Below, one piece after another: positions 1 to 7,880 of a DNA stretch of 24,699 bases. Source of the DNA: Peptococcaceae bacterium BRH_c23. GTDB lineage: Bacteria; Bacillota_B; Desulfitobacteriia; Desulfitobacteriales; Desulfitobacteriaceae. The notes under the pieces are model-generated. The model did not search any database and was not told the DNA's origin. It saw nothing but the letters and a program-made list of their open reading frames with translations. The DNA lies in contig LADV01000119.1 in NCBI GenBank assembly GCA_000961805.1, positions 1-24,699 of the forward strand. Reading direction: 5' to 3'. Made by a program: the position numbers and the translations under genes. The number at the start of each line of letters is the position of its first letter. Position 1 is the first letter of the stretch.

Positions 1-953
1 GCGGCGCTGAGCAGAGCCGCTGCCGTTAAGAGCAACATGAGCAGCTGAATCTTTCCTAAGATCAATCCTTCCGATTCAGCAACCTGCCGGATAGCATTGG
101 CCCTTACCCCAGGCAGGATTTCTTCGATCTGATAGGTGATGGCGCCAACATAGGCTGTACAATACCATCGTTCATACTCTTCGCTGGTCAAAGACTGAAG
201 ATCTTTTGCTGCCCGGCGGGCCAGTTCGTTTTCCGGAGTGGTCAGAGCGCTTACCTCCACCTTACTTACCTTACCCGAGGTTCCCTGTAGTTTCTGGATG
301 AGGGCTAAAGGCACAAATACCTTCCGGTCATCACCGCTCCCACTGTCAAAAACCCCTGTTACCTTAAGGACTTGTTCCTTGCTTCCAGACGGAGTGTTTA
401 CCAGAACCTTTAGGTTGTCTCCCTGTTTAATCCCGGCCTTTTGAGCCAATTCCGTCCCTACCATGGCTTGGTTTTCCGAGCTGTCATCTGCCCACTGGCC
501 ATTTACCTTCCACCATGCTTTGAGGCTGACGGCACCCGTAACGACCTTTTCCCCTGCGGGAGTCGTAATTTCTTTGTTAAACCAGGTACCCACCAGAACG
601 GTGTCTTGGTTCCCGGTCGTTGCCGGTTGTTCTAGGTACGGAGTAAAGGAAAGAATATTATTGGCCCAAAAGATTGTTTTCAAGCTGCTTAAACTTGCTT
701 CTTCAAGGTAAGCTTGACCCTGCAAGGGATTGTATTCTACCCCGCCGATGTTCAGCGGGACAGTTTCCACCCTGGGTTCTACTAAGATGTTGGCTCCGTA
801 GGTTTTAAGCTCCCGGTTCACCTTATCCCCGATATCCAGGGAAATATTGAGCATAGAACTAGCCAGAGATGCACCAAAGGCGATGGTTACCACTGCCAAA
901 AGTTTACCTTTCAGGCCTTTGGAGAACGATTTTTTCAACATACGCCAGAACAT
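1..953 (-). CDS. FtsX/MacB-like ABC transporter permease of iron-uptake cluster (3' end outside window)
   Basis: Open from ATG at 953 to the window edge (about 317 codons, no stop), so the C-terminus is missing. A GAGGTG ribosome site lies 5 nt before the ATG. Seen: an N-terminal membrane segment (residues about 15-35), then a long extracytoplasmic region with phrases typical of MacB_PCD periplasmic core domains (YGANILVEPR near residue 55), then a second hydrophobic stretch near the edge. Known: FtsX-like permeases occur as a pair with an ATPase in the P19/FTR1 iron clusters of Campylobacter and relatives; the partner permease, ATPase and thioredoxin would be expected beyond position 1. It starts 10 nt after the DUF2318 gene stop, so it is co-transcribed. 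The substrate is unproven; a role in moving iron or redox partners across the membrane is inferred from context. Confidence 0.85.
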   Translation of the reverse strand, partial: MFWRMLKKSFSKGLKGKLLAVVTIAFGASLASSMLNISLDIGDKVNRELKTYGANILVEPRVETVPLNIGGVEYNPLQGQAYLEEASLSSLKTIFWANNILSFTPYLEQPATTGNQDTVLVGTWFNKEITTPAGEKVVTGAVSLKAWWKVNGQWADDSSENQAMVGTELAQKAGIKQGDNLKVLVNTPSGSKEQVLKVTGVFDSGSGDDRKVFVPLALIQKLQGTSGKVSKVEVSALTTPENELARRAAKDLQSLTSEEYERWYCTAYVGAITYQIEEILPGVRANAIRQVAESEGLILGKIQLLMLLLTAAALLSA

Positions 954-963
954 GCTGTCACCT

Positions 964-2214
964 CTATTCTATAAACACTTGTTCTTTTTGCATTATATCG
1001 GTTGTTTTTATCAGAATACTGCCATTTTCCACCTTGTTGGGGAAAGGAATAGGATTACAGCCCCCAGGGAAGCCAATGGTTTGCTTATTGATGATTACAT
1101 CACAATTTAGGCAAACCACGTTATCACCCCGTTGGTAATATCCCACCACCCCGCAGATTTCGCAGGCATCCAACCCTATGCCAAACAACCCGTTCCCTTT
1201 GCCAACAACGATAAAGCGCATCGTTACATTATTCTGGGTAACAAAGTTAAAGCGGTGCAGCTTGTTGTCATTTACCTGAGTCACCGGAATTGTAATTACC
1301 CCGTTTTCCGCCTGCACAGGGACCGGAGGGGAAAGTTTGACTTTTTTATTAGAGTAGACTTGTCCCACCCCTAAGAGTGTCCCTGTAGTTAAAATAAGTA
1401 CTCCGGTAACTGCCAGCCAACGAAGCTGGTTTCGGTATTCCGCCAGGAACTTCCGCCTTAGAGCAGGGTTTTCATACTCCTGCTGAACAGGTTTCTTGCT
1501 ACCCGCTCTGGCCAGTATCACCTGTACTGCAACCAGTAACACCAGAGCATAGAAAAAGAGCGGGTAGTAGGTGTTAATCGCCGGGGCTATCACAGAAACT
1601 AACACCGGAGTTACCGGGATATATCCCAAGGTCATTCCCAATTGTAACAAGCTGATCAGATGACGAACTAAGACAATCGTTACCAGAGTTGCCGCAGTGA
1701 TGATCACTAGTTGCTTGTTCATTTTTCGGGTTGACTTAAAATAGGACCAGCCGAACAGGGCTGCCAGAAAAATTCCGAAGAGTGCCCCGATTACTTTCAA
1801 AATCAATTCCGTATTAATAAAGCTACGAGCCTGCACAAAAATTTTCATAGGAAAGCCCACCAACTCTATGCCCTCAACCGTAACCAGCAGGACTGTTGTT
1901 AGCAAAACCAGAGGGCCCATCGCAAACTGAGCGGACTTAGACTTTAACGCCAGGCGACCTGTTAAGATTAACAATGCTAGAACCGGAAATATACTGCTTA
2001 ACCAGGCAAACTCAAACAGCTCTCGATTTCCCCAAAAGTCGACTCCATACACAAGGACTGTGGCAAAAACCAAGGCTAAGCCGGTGCCGATCCATACATA
2101 TTTAACTTTGCTCTTCATGTCAGGCAGCGTTAGATAAAGGTAAAGTAAGAGTGTAACAACCAACAATCCTGCTTCAAAACTACTCTTTAAGGTATAGTCC
2201 AAAATCCCTAGCAA
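964..2214 (-). CDS. DUF2318 membrane protein with Cys-rich (Fe-S-type) C-terminal domain
   Basis: About 416 aa. I place the start at TTG 2214 because an AGGGGGAG ribosome site lies just before it. An upstream in-frame TTG at 2277 would put a stem-loop (2252-2275) inside the coding region and has no ribosome site. Seen: about eight hydrophobic membrane segments over residues 10-280, then an extracytoplasmic C-terminal domain with CEIC, CLNC and GGCNP cysteine motifs, typical of DUF2318, annotated as Fe-S-containing. Known: this family sits between P19 and the FtsX permeases in FTR1 clusters, and may handle electrons or iron at the membrane. It lies between the P19 gene and the permease in one operon. 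The family call is firm, the biochemical role is not. Confidence 0.88.
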   Translation of the reverse strand: MLGILDYTLKSSFEAGLLVVTLLLYLYLTLPDMKSKVKYVWIGTGLALVFATVLVYGVDFWGNRELFEFAWLSSIFPVLALLILTGRLALKSKSAQFAMGPLVLLTTVLLVTVEGIELVGFPMKIFVQARSFINTELILKVIGALFGIFLAALFGWSYFKSTRKMNKQLVIITAATLVTIVLVRHLISLLQLGMTLGYIPVTPVLVSVIAPAINTYYPLFFYALVLLVAVQVILARAGSKKPVQQEYENPALRRKFLAEYRNQLRWLAVTGVLILTTGTLLGVGQVYSNKKVKLSPPVPVQAENGVITIPVTQVNDNKLHRFNFVTQNNVTMRFIVVGKGNGLFGIGLDACEICGVVGYYQRGDNVVCLNCDVIINKQTIGFPGGCNPIPFPNKVENGSILIKTTDIMQKEQVFIE

Positions 2215-2251
2215 ATTTTCTCCCCCTAGCCAAAAATAATTAATGAAAAGA

Positions 2252-2275
2252 GCCCGGTCAAGAAACCGACCGGGC
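2252..2275 (-). terminator. Stem-loop between P19 and DUF2318 genes, possible partial terminator
   Basis: GCCCGGTC/GACCGGGC, a perfect 8-bp GC-rich stem with an 8-nt loop, 9 nt after the P19 stop. On the minus strand TCTTTTCATTAATTATTTTT follows. It could reduce read-through so that P19 and FTR1 are made in excess over DUF2318 and the ABC proteins. Confidence 0.5.
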
Positions 2276-2284
2276 AATGCTTAA

Positions 2285-2917
2285 TTACCACTTACGGGGC
2301 ACGAAGGAGAAGTCCCAAGATACCTCGATGGGTTTAGTCCAGTATCTACCCGGAACCCCGGTTGCTTTATCGACATGAATTAAGAAATCCCGTTTTTCCG
2401 GGGACTCGATTGTATACTTTACTGTATAGTTACCTGCTCCCAACATCTTCACGTTGGCGCCATAGTGGGAGCCATCTGCAGCATTCATAGGCATAAAGCT
2501 GCCGGACTGTTCTTTACCGGTATCCTTATTTTTCAATTGATATTTTACAGTTAAGTCAGGTACGAACTCCCCAACTCCAAAGCCCAGGGAATTATTCTCC
2601 AAGGCAGAGATGTCAGCTTCCAGGTGGATATCGGATTCAGAGGGTTTAAGGCCTGCTTTTTGTACCGGTTCCATTTCCACAGGCTGGAGATATATCGGAG
2701 CTATGCTCATGCCCTCCACTTCTTGGGCATCTCCAATCGGGTATTCCCGGAAGGAAGCATCGCTTGCTTTGGCCTCCTCCTGCTTTTGGGCTGAGTCAGT
2801 TTGGGCAGTCTTCTGTTCAGCGGTGGCAGCTGGTTTATTTCCTGCTCCGCAACCTGCCAGGGTTAAAGTTCCTACAATTAGAATGGCTGCAAGGCTAAAG
2901 TGTTTATATTTTTTCAT
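2285..2917 (-). CDS. P19/FetP (Tp34)-family iron-transport lipoprotein
   Basis: 210 aa from ATG 2917, chosen because GGAGG lies 8 nt upstream; a TTG at 2938 gives seven extra residues but would contain the ribosome site. Seen: a signal peptide ending in lipobox LAGC, a low-complexity Ala/Gln/Lys linker, then the P19 domain. Likely metal ligands are the His of IHLEADI, the Met and His in FMPMNA..GSHYG and the His of FLIHVDK. Known: P19/FetP proteins are dimeric extracytoplasmic Cu/Fe-binding partners of FTR1 permeases (FetM in E. coli); here the lipid anchor replaces periplasmic localisation, as expected in a monoderm. It probably delivers or oxidises Fe(II) for the FTR1 protein encoded just upstream. 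It is separated from ftr1 by 111 nt without a clear promoter. Confidence 0.93.
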   Translation of the reverse strand: MKKYKHFSLAAILIVGTLTLAGCGAGNKPAATAEQKTAQTDSAQKQEEAKASDASFREYPIGDAQEVEGMSIAPIYLQPVEMEPVQKAGLKPSESDIHLEADISALENNSLGFGVGEFVPDLTVKYQLKNKDTGKEQSGSFMPMNAADGSHYGANVKMLGAGNYTVKYTIESPEKRDFLIHVDKATGVPGRYWTKPIEVSWDFSFVPRKW

Positions 2918-3028
2918 CGGTTTTTCCTCCAATTTCAATTCTAAATGATCTTCATATTCATTTGTTTATGGTCGATGATTGTTTTATCTCTTTCATTTCC
3001 TCAAATTGTAATGATATCCTTTCTCATT

Positions 3029-4219
3029 TCAACTAAGCCCTGCTTTTCTATTTTTGGCTTGATATGCAAATCCGGCGACAGCAATGGCCAAAAGTAGCAG
3101 TTGCGGGGCCAAGGTTTCCCAGGTGGGGTAAATCCCCAGCCAGGCTACAGTGGGAATGTTTACACTGGTGGAGCTTATTACACCGGCAGTCTGCAGTTCC
3201 CCTACTCCCTGACCAGCGAACACAAAGGCTAGGTAATAGAGCAGGAAGCTTGTCCCAAGGAAAAAGGGTTTCATGGGAAGCTTAACACTGGCGTAACGAA
3301 TGATGGCAAAGATCATGCCCAAGGCCAGTATACCTACCCCAAAACCGGCTAAAACCATACTCAAGTCTGTAGTACCACTCATCATAGCTTGGTAAAACAA
3401 CACGGTTTCTGCTCCCTCCCTGTATACTGCCAGGAAGGCTGCGCTCCATAGGGCAAACGTGCTGCCCTTATTCAGGGAACCCTGTACCTTGCCATTTATG
3501 TAGTTCTGCCAGCGTTGGGCTTCGGACTTACTTACCAACCAGTAGCTGACTGAAAACAGCACCACCACTGCCAGCAGCATGGTAGCTCCCTCCAACACTT
3601 CCCGGCTAGCCCCACTGATACTAAAAACCTTGGTCAGGACCCATGCGGTTAGCAAGCTTGCCACTAGCGCAGCAGCAGTACTCTGGTAAATTACCTTGAC
3701 CTTTTCTTTGTATCCGGATTTAACCAGGTAGGCAATGATTGCCCCGATGACGAGGATCGCTTCAAACCCTTCCCTGACGATAATTAAGAAGGAAGCTAAA
3801 AACGCTCCGAATCCAGTGGAACTCTCGCTCAGATCACCGTCAAGGGTTTTGGCGTCAACCTGCAACCCGCTAACCAGCTGTTCAATCTGCTGCTTGATTT
3901 GGGAGGCAGGCACCCCTTTGACCATGTCCTTTTTTAGCTGTTTGAAAGCCGTCTCCACTTCCGCATTGCGCTTAGCGGAGATATTCAATCGGACTGCCTT
4001 CTCCATTTGACCACTTTCATAGGGTCCGAAGTAAGCCTCATCCACCAGGTTTTTCGCCCCAGCCATATCACCCTGCTTATAAGTGGTATAAGCATCCTGC
4101 AGATGTTTATCGATTTCCTCGACCACACCGCTAAAAGGCTGACCTGCTGCCATAGCCGCAGGCGCTAAACCCAAGATAAGTATTAAACCTAACAACACTA
4201 CGGCTAACTTTTTTCTCAA
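3029..4219 (-). CDS. ftr1: FTR1-family high-affinity iron permease
   Basis: 396 aa, TTG start at 4219 with GGGGAGGAG 8 nt upstream. Seen: signal peptide (residues 1-24, ending AMAA), an extracytoplasmic helical region (about 30-130) and a seven-helix permease domain. The two hallmark glutamate motifs are present: REGFE (residues 149-153) and REGAE (267-271). Known: these REGxE motifs bind iron in FTR1/EfeU/FetM transporters. The fused N-terminal extracytoplasmic domain is typical of bacterial FetM-type members. First gene of a Fur-controlled operon followed by P19, DUF2318 and the FtsX-like permease; the product imports iron through the cytoplasmic membrane with P19 as its partner. Promoter and Fur boxes are described separately. 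Confidence 0.95.
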   Translation of the reverse strand: MRKKLAVVLLGLILILGLAPAAMAAGQPFSGVVEEIDKHLQDAYTTYKQGDMAGAKNLVDEAYFGPYESGQMEKAVRLNISAKRNAEVETAFKQLKKDMVKGVPASQIKQQIEQLVSGLQVDAKTLDGDLSESSTGFGAFLASFLIIVREGFEAILVIGAIIAYLVKSGYKEKVKVIYQSTAAALVASLLTAWVLTKVFSISGASREVLEGATMLLAVVVLFSVSYWLVSKSEAQRWQNYINGKVQGSLNKGSTFALWSAAFLAVYREGAETVLFYQAMMSGTTDLSMVLAGFGVGILALGMIFAIIRYASVKLPMKPFFLGTSFLLYYLAFVFAGQGVGELQTAGVISSTSVNIPTVAWLGIYPTWETLAPQLLLLAIAVAGFAYQAKNRKAGLS

Positions 4220-4248
4220 ATGTCAATCTCCTCCCCAAAATTTGATTT

Positions 4249-4263
4249 TGATATTCATTATCA
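4249..4263 (-). promoter_or_regulatory. Fur box 1, in the ftr1 leader
   Basis: The 15-mer TGATATTCATTATCA (plus strand) differs at one position from the 7-1-7 Fur consensus TGATAATNATTATCA. It lies about 40 nt downstream of the predicted ftr1 start point and about 30 nt before the start codon, so bound Fur would block elongation or strengthen repression by binding together with box 2. Confidence 0.85.
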
Positions 4264-4281
4264 ATAAATGGTGAAAATGAT

Positions 4282-4297
4282 GGGTCCTTTCGGACCC
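4282..4297 (-). other. Stem-loop with GAAA tetraloop in the ftr1 leader
   Basis: GGGTCC/GGACCC forms a perfect 6-bp stem. In the minus-strand transcript the loop is GAAA, a stable GNRA tetraloop. It lies right at the predicted 5' end of the mRNA, between the two Fur boxes. No U-run follows, so it is not a terminator; a 5' stabilising hairpin is the simplest reading. Confidence 0.5.
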
Positions 4298-4310
4298 GAT
4301 CTTTATGATT

Positions 4311-4339
4311 AATATATGATATTCATTCTCAGTTGTCAA
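4311..4339 (-). promoter_or_regulatory. SigA-type promoter of the iron operon
   Basis: On the minus strand TTGACA (4339-4334), a 17-bp spacer and TATATT (4316-4311). The -35 is a perfect consensus and the spacing is optimal. The predicted start point is near 4304, giving an 85-nt leader before the TTG start of ftr1. The spacer contains a complete Fur box. Confidence 0.85.
4317..4331 (-). promoter_or_regulatory. Fur box 2, filling the promoter spacer
   Basis: TGATATTCATTCTCA (plus strand) has two mismatches to the 7-1-7 Fur consensus and lies entirely between the -35 and -10 hexamers, so Fur and RNA polymerase binding should exclude each other. This predicts iron repression of the FTR1/P19 operon. 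Confidence 0.82.
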
Positions 4340-4370
4340 TGAACAATTTTTGGATATCAGTGCTCATTTT

Positions 4371-4502
4371 TTATTTTTCTCCTAACACCATTTCTAACTG
4401 GTTTAGCTGAGCCTGAATCTTTCTTTGCCGTAAATCCAGGTATACAATATAGCCAAATAATAATGTCCATATCACAGCATATCCCCAAAACAGATGATTC
4501 AT
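4371..4502 (-). CDS. ccmD: CcmD-like small membrane protein
   Basis: 43 aa, ATG 4502, TAA 4371-4373, with AAGGAGG 7 nt before the start. Seen: one N-terminal membrane helix (WGYAVIWTLLFGYIVYL) followed by a charged helix (DLRQRKIQAQLNQLEMVL). Known: CcmD is a small single-span protein with a basic C-terminal tail that associates with the CcmABC haem exporter/CcmE complex, and its gene follows ccmC. Position (12 nt after ccmC), size and topology all fit. Sequence conservation in this family is very low, so the call rests on these three points. It is the last gene of the ccm operon; I see no good terminator before the ftr1 promoter that begins 32 nt further on. Confidence 0.82.
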   Translation of the reverse strand: MNHLFWGYAVIWTLLFGYIVYLDLRQRKIQAQLNQLEMVLGEK

Positions 4503-4514
4503 TTTAGAACCTCC

Positions 4515-5201
4515 TTAATAGGCCTTCAGGGCCTCTCTTTTAAGATTTTGAATTTTGCGTTCCATCTGCTCGATAGTCTTGCATTGTAATAGTAGTACTA
4601 AATAAAGCAAAGTAAACGTTAATAAACACACCATTAAGGTAAAAATCATAGAGGGTGGCAGGCCAATTTTGTCGGCCTCAAAAACCACTGGATGGATGGT
4701 TCGCCACCACCGAGCCGCCATGAACACGATCGGCACGTCTACAAAGCCAATAATTCCAAAAACAGCAGCTAGCCTATAATTTTTTTCATTTCCTTTTGCC
4801 GAATTACGGATAATTAAATAAGCTAGGTAAATAAACCATAATATCAGTGTGGTAGTCAACCTAGGGTCCCATGTCCACCACGTACCCCAAGCAGCCCTTC
4901 CCCAGATCGGACCCGTAATCAACACGATTGCAGTAAAAACAACCCCTACCTGGGCTGAGCTTCCGGCAATAATATCATACACTTCTGCTTTTGTCTTCAA
5001 ATACATAATGCTTGCTACAAAAACTACAAAAAACGCCAAAAAAGCTACCCATGCTGACGGAACATGAAAGTAAAATATTTTCTGGACAGGCCCCATTTGC
5101 CTCTCTACTGGGACCCATTCAAACACTAAATACAATGCAGTTAACATTGATACAAAGGTCGAACCTAAAAGGATTTTTTTCAGCAAAGGTATTAATATCA
5201 T
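4515..5201 (-). CDS. ccmC: Haem exporter/handling protein CcmC
   Basis: 228 aa, six predicted membrane helices. Seen: the Trp-rich WWD motif (WGTWWTWDPR, residues 105-114), a conserved His in FHVPSAW (residue 46) and another His in TIHPVVF (about residue 169). Known: in CcmC the two His residues are axial haem ligands and the WWD loop presents haem to CcmE, making holo-CcmE in System I cytochrome c maturation. The start ATG overlaps the ccmB stop (TAATG), so the two are translationally coupled. The length matches the family (about 220-250 aa). Confidence 0.96.
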   Translation of the reverse strand: MILIPLLKKILLGSTFVSMLTALYLVFEWVPVERQMGPVQKIFYFHVPSAWVAFLAFFVVFVASIMYLKTKAEVYDIIAGSSAQVGVVFTAIVLITGPIWGRAAWGTWWTWDPRLTTTLILWFIYLAYLIIRNSAKGNEKNYRLAAVFGIIGFVDVPIVFMAARWWRTIHPVVFEADKIGLPPSMIFTLMVCLLTFTLLYLVLLLQCKTIEQMERKIQNLKREALKAY

Positions 5202-5884
5202 TAATCCACCTCCATAAGGTAATCAAACAGCAAGAACGGCATGATTAGAAAAACCAGATCGTAAACCAGGATTAGTTTGATCCACGGAAGATATTGATCA
5301 AGGGTTAATCCAGTAAAAACTGCCGAAGTTGCTTCTATCGCAGCCAATAATACTGGCATTAGTAACGGGAATAAGATAACGGGCAGCAACGCTTCATTTG
5401 CTCTGAGATTACTGGTTAAGGCTGCTAGAAAAGTTCCAACTAGAATAAAGCCAACCGAACCGATCAACATTATAATAATCAACATACCTAGTGATCCCTT
5501 TAGATTAAGATCATAAAAGATGAAGTACAAGGGAAAGGTTATTATCTCCACAAAGAGAAGCTGCACTAAGTTGCTTGCAGCTTTTCCGAGATATATCTGG
5601 TATGGGGCAATGGGAGTTGACAAGATGCCTATTAAACAGTCATTAAATCGTTCCTTTGCATAGGTACGGTTAAGACCCAGAATTCCGGAAAAGATAAGAC
5701 TCATCCAAATAAGTCCGGGCAAAATTTCCTCGACAGTCTGTCTTGACGGTTCGAAAGCCATGCTAAATAGGACTAAAATAAGCACCGAAAAGGTAACCAT
5801 GGTTACAATAGATTCCTTTGCTCGAAACTCGCTGACCAAATCCTTTTTGAAAATGGTTGTGATTAAAGCCAGCTCACTACTCAT
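5201..5884 (-). CDS. ccmB: Haem ABC exporter membrane subunit CcmB
   Basis: 227 aa with about six hydrophobic helices. Seen: the CcmB N-terminal pattern of a short cytoplasmic helix (KKDLVSEFRAKE), then membrane segments, the stretch PGLIWMSLIFSGILGLNR and the late LLPVILFPLLMPVLL helix, all typical of CcmB. Known: CcmB pairs with CcmA ATPase in the CcmABCD complex that uses ATP to release holo-CcmE from CcmC. ATG 5884 follows the ccmA stop directly; its ribosome site AAGGTGG lies within the end of ccmA. The length is normal. Confidence 0.95.
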   Translation of the reverse strand: MSSELALITTIFKKDLVSEFRAKESIVTMVTFSVLILVLFSMAFEPSRQTVEEILPGLIWMSLIFSGILGLNRTYAKERFNDCLIGILSTPIAPYQIYLGKAASNLVQLLFVEIITFPLYFIFYDLNLKGSLGMLIIIMLIGSVGFILVGTFLAALTSNLRANEALLPVILFPLLMPVLLAAIEATSAVFTGLTLDQYLPWIKLILVYDLVFLIMPFLLFDYLMEVD

Positions 5885-6583
5885 TTAACAGGCCACCTTT
5901 TCATGGTAAATTCTTTTTAGATCCTCAGATAGAAGATTCGACCTGGGAAAATCAGCAGCAATCAGCCCTTTATTGAGAATTAATATTCGATCGACATCGT
6001 TCATACCATCTTCAAAACTATGAGTGACCATGAGGATCGTTTTGTGATTGGACTTTAAGTCTCTTAAAACGCCTTGAAGTAAACTAATACCCTGCTGGTC
6101 TAATCCTGTAAAAGGCTCATCCAGCAATATTACCTCAGGACTATGAATTAACGCCCTTGCTATGGATAGTCGCTGAAGCATGCCTCGTGAAAAGGTATAG
6201 ACCGGCTCATTTAAGGCTAATATGAGACCTACCTTTTTAATAACCGTAATTATTTGCTCTTCCAGATTGTCAATATCATACAAACGTCCGTAAAACTGCA
6301 GATTTTCATAGGCTGTAAGCTCTGGATATAAGAAAGAGCTGTGTGAGATAATGCCAATTTTACGTTTTAATTCACCAGGAGCATTAACTATTGATTGATC
6401 CCCAATTTTAACTTGTCCTGAATCCGGTTTGGAAATCAAGGCTAGGATTTTCAAAAGGGTCGATTTTCCTGCCCCATTCGGTCCTAAAACTGCTACGAAC
6501 TCACCCCTAGGAATCCTTACAGAAATGTCCCTGAGTACATTTTTACTACCATAGGTTTTAGATATATTAATCCCTTCGATCAA
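5885..6583 (-). CDS. ccmA: Cytochrome c biogenesis ABC ATPase CcmA
   Basis: 232 aa, TTG start with a GGGG ribosome site 8 nt upstream. Seen: Walker A GPNGAGKST (about residues 34-42), signature-like SRGMLQRLSIARAL, Walker B VILLDEPFTGLD and the H-loop MVTHS. Known: CcmA is the ATPase of CcmABCD in System I. The signature reads SRGM rather than SGGQ; such variation is common in CcmA-type ATPases. It lies directly before ccmB and immediately after the 149-aa membrane protein gene, in one operon. Confidence 0.95.
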   Translation of the reverse strand: MIEGINISKTYGSKNVLRDISVRIPRGEFVAVLGPNGAGKSTLLKILALISKPDSGQVKIGDQSIVNAPGELKRKIGIISHSSFLYPELTAYENLQFYGRLYDIDNLEEQIITVIKKVGLILALNEPVYTFSRGMLQRLSIARALIHSPEVILLDEPFTGLDQQGISLLQGVLRDLKSNHKTILMVTHSFEDGMNDVDRILILNKGLIAADFPRSNLLSEDLKRIYHEKVAC

Positions 6584-6587
6584 TGGT

Positions 6588-7037
6588 TCATCCCCTCTCT
6601 TCTTCCATTTTCTTAAGAAGAGCCTGGTAACTAGTTAATGTCTTAGTATATTTGTCCTGATTAATCTTCCCTTGTGAAAATTGTTCTTCAAGTTGACGCA
6701 TTTTGTTTAAGATTATTTGCTTTTTGATTCCTTCATTCGCCGTATCAACGTTCGCTTCATTTTCTTTAACCTTGGGTTGGTTTTTACGGCCTCTGTATAG
6801 GAAGGTACCTGGAATAATTACGAGCATTAAGCCAATAAAAGCAACCAAGACGTGAGGATCAAGGCCCTTTAACGTGCTTTTATTCCACTTTGCCATATGG
6901 CTCGGCGTATGAAACACTACTTTATCCTGGTATCCTGAGCTAAGAGTGGGGGTTGCCTGAACCCCCAAAGCAGGAAAAAGGGAGAAAACTGTAAGACCAC
7001 CTAAAACCAGAAGCCTTTTAACCCAATTCATCGGCAT
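6588..7037 (-). CDS. Membrane protein of the ccm operon, unknown function
   Basis: 149 aa. I do not recognise a named family. Seen: signal peptide (residues 5-28, ending VQA), a short extracytoplasmic stretch with HTPSHMAKWNKSTL, one membrane helix (about 62-82), then a cytoplasmic coiled-coil-like tail (KQIILNKMRQLEEQFSQGKI). The tail contains QGKINQDKY, a [G/N][K/R][I/L]x4Y helix-turn-helix signature also found in the two other accessory proteins of this operon. Its start overlaps the end of the CcmI-like gene by 20 nt and ccmA begins 4 nt after its stop. Context suggests a scaffold or partner in the haem-ligation complex; this is inference. Confidence 0.8.
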   Translation of the reverse strand: MPMNWVKRLLVLGGLTVFSLFPALGVQATPTLSSGYQDKVVFHTPSHMAKWNKSTLKGLDPHVLVAFIGLMLVIIPGTFLYRGRKNQPKVKENEANVDTANEGIKKQIILNKMRQLEEQFSQGKINQDKYTKTLTSYQALLKKMEEERG

Positions 7038-7386
7038 CTGATCCCTTTAGACTTTTTAAGTCAGCTTCGATTTCTTCTTCTAATTTTCTAACCAGATCCT
7101 TTTCGTTGACCCCAGAAACTTTGTCCTTATCTTTGAGAAGCCGTACAGCTTTTTCTTTATATAAAGCTTTCAACTCCTGATAATCATCGACAGTTAGCTT
7201 ATTCATATTAAAGTCAAATTCGATTTCCCCTATGGATGACATGACTATTTCTTTTTGTTGTTCATAGCCAAGGGGTTTATTTTTTGCCGGCTTAACCTTC
7301 AAGTTATGAATATCCTTCTGTATTAAAGGGTATCCGATAATTACTAAAGCGCCTGCAATCATTACTAACCCTATAACAACTTCCAA
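7018..7386 (-). CDS. CcmI-like small membrane protein of cytochrome c maturation
   Basis: 122 aa, TTG 7386 with AGGAGGGG 5 nt upstream. Seen: an N-terminal membrane helix (residues 3-20), then a cytoplasmic helical region with EIEFDFNMNKLTVDDYQELK, which closely resembles the first helical hairpin of CcmI proteins. The TPR part of CcmI is absent, so this is a short form. Known: CcmI binds apocytochrome and assists CcmH/CcmF in haem ligation. It lies between ccmH and the 149-aa protein gene in the operon. Acidic C-terminus (KLEEEIEADLKSL). The resemblance is by eye; a profile search would settle it. Confidence 0.7.
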   Translation of the reverse strand: MEVVIGLVMIAGALVIIGYPLIQKDIHNLKVKPAKNKPLGYEQQKEIVMSSIGEIEFDFNMNKLTVDDYQELKALYKEKAVRLLKDKDKVSGVNEKDLVRKLEEEIEADLKSLKGSDADELG

Positions 7387-7397
7387 TCCAACCCCTC

Positions 7398-7880
7398 CTA
7401 TAAATACTTTTTAAACTCCTCTTCTACTCTAGCATCATAATATTCATCCAGTACCCCTGGTTTAATTTTTGCATGACCTTTTTTTACGCTTGGAACTTTG
7501 ACCCATCTACTTAGAGCTAGGTATATTAAGGATCCCCCCATCACAATCCCCAGGAAAGGGATAACCCAAGCCATTAGATTAAAGCCTTTTTTGGGAGGGC
7601 TTGTTAAAATTTTATCTCCATACTGATCCACATACGTTTTAATAATTTGTTCCTTGGTTTGCCCTGAGGCCAGTTTTTGACGAATATCTTCTTTTATTTG
7701 CTGTGCAGTAGAATCTTGACAAGCTGCTACTGACATAGCTTCGGCAAAACAGGCTGGGCAGATTAAAGCGTTTTCAATATCACTTTGAGCACTTGCCAAA
7801 GCAGGAGAAATGTTAAGAAGCAGAAAGCTAACAAGGACTAAACAGGTCAAACTTATCCTTCTAACTAACCCTCTTGCCAT
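7398..7880 (-). CDS. ccmH: Apocytochrome thioreductase-type protein CcmH
   Basis: 160 aa, ATG 7880, overlapping the end of ccmF by 20 nt. Seen: signal peptide (about residues 8-31), a CPAC redox motif (Cys41, Cys44) at the position of the family LxCPxC motif, the helical KEDIRQKLASGQTKEQIIKTYVD... region and the YGDKIL.SPP ending typical of CcmH, then one C-terminal membrane helix (about 103-123). Known: CcmH/CycL reduces the CxxCH cysteines of apocytochrome or forms mixed disulfides before haem attachment by CcmF. Odd: an extra Cys54 ten residues after the CxxC. No CcmG thioredoxin partner is encoded nearby. Confidence 0.93.
   Translation of the reverse strand: MARGLVRRISLTCLVLVSFLLLNISPALASAQSDIENALICPACFAEAMSVAACQDSTAQQIKEDIRQKLASGQTKEQIIKTYVDQYGDKILTSPPKKGFNLMAWVIPFLGIVMGGSLIYLALSRWVKVPSVKKGHAKIKPGVLDEYYDARVEEEFKKYL

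Noticed and set aside
238..711. Plus-strand open frames over the permease gene
   Set aside because: They lie opposite the clear FtsX-like coding frame and show no domain or ribosome site.
2945..3028. Fur-like AT-rich patches between P19 and ftr1
   Set aside because: The best match (TGATATCCTTTCTCA) has four mismatches and there is no promoter beside it.
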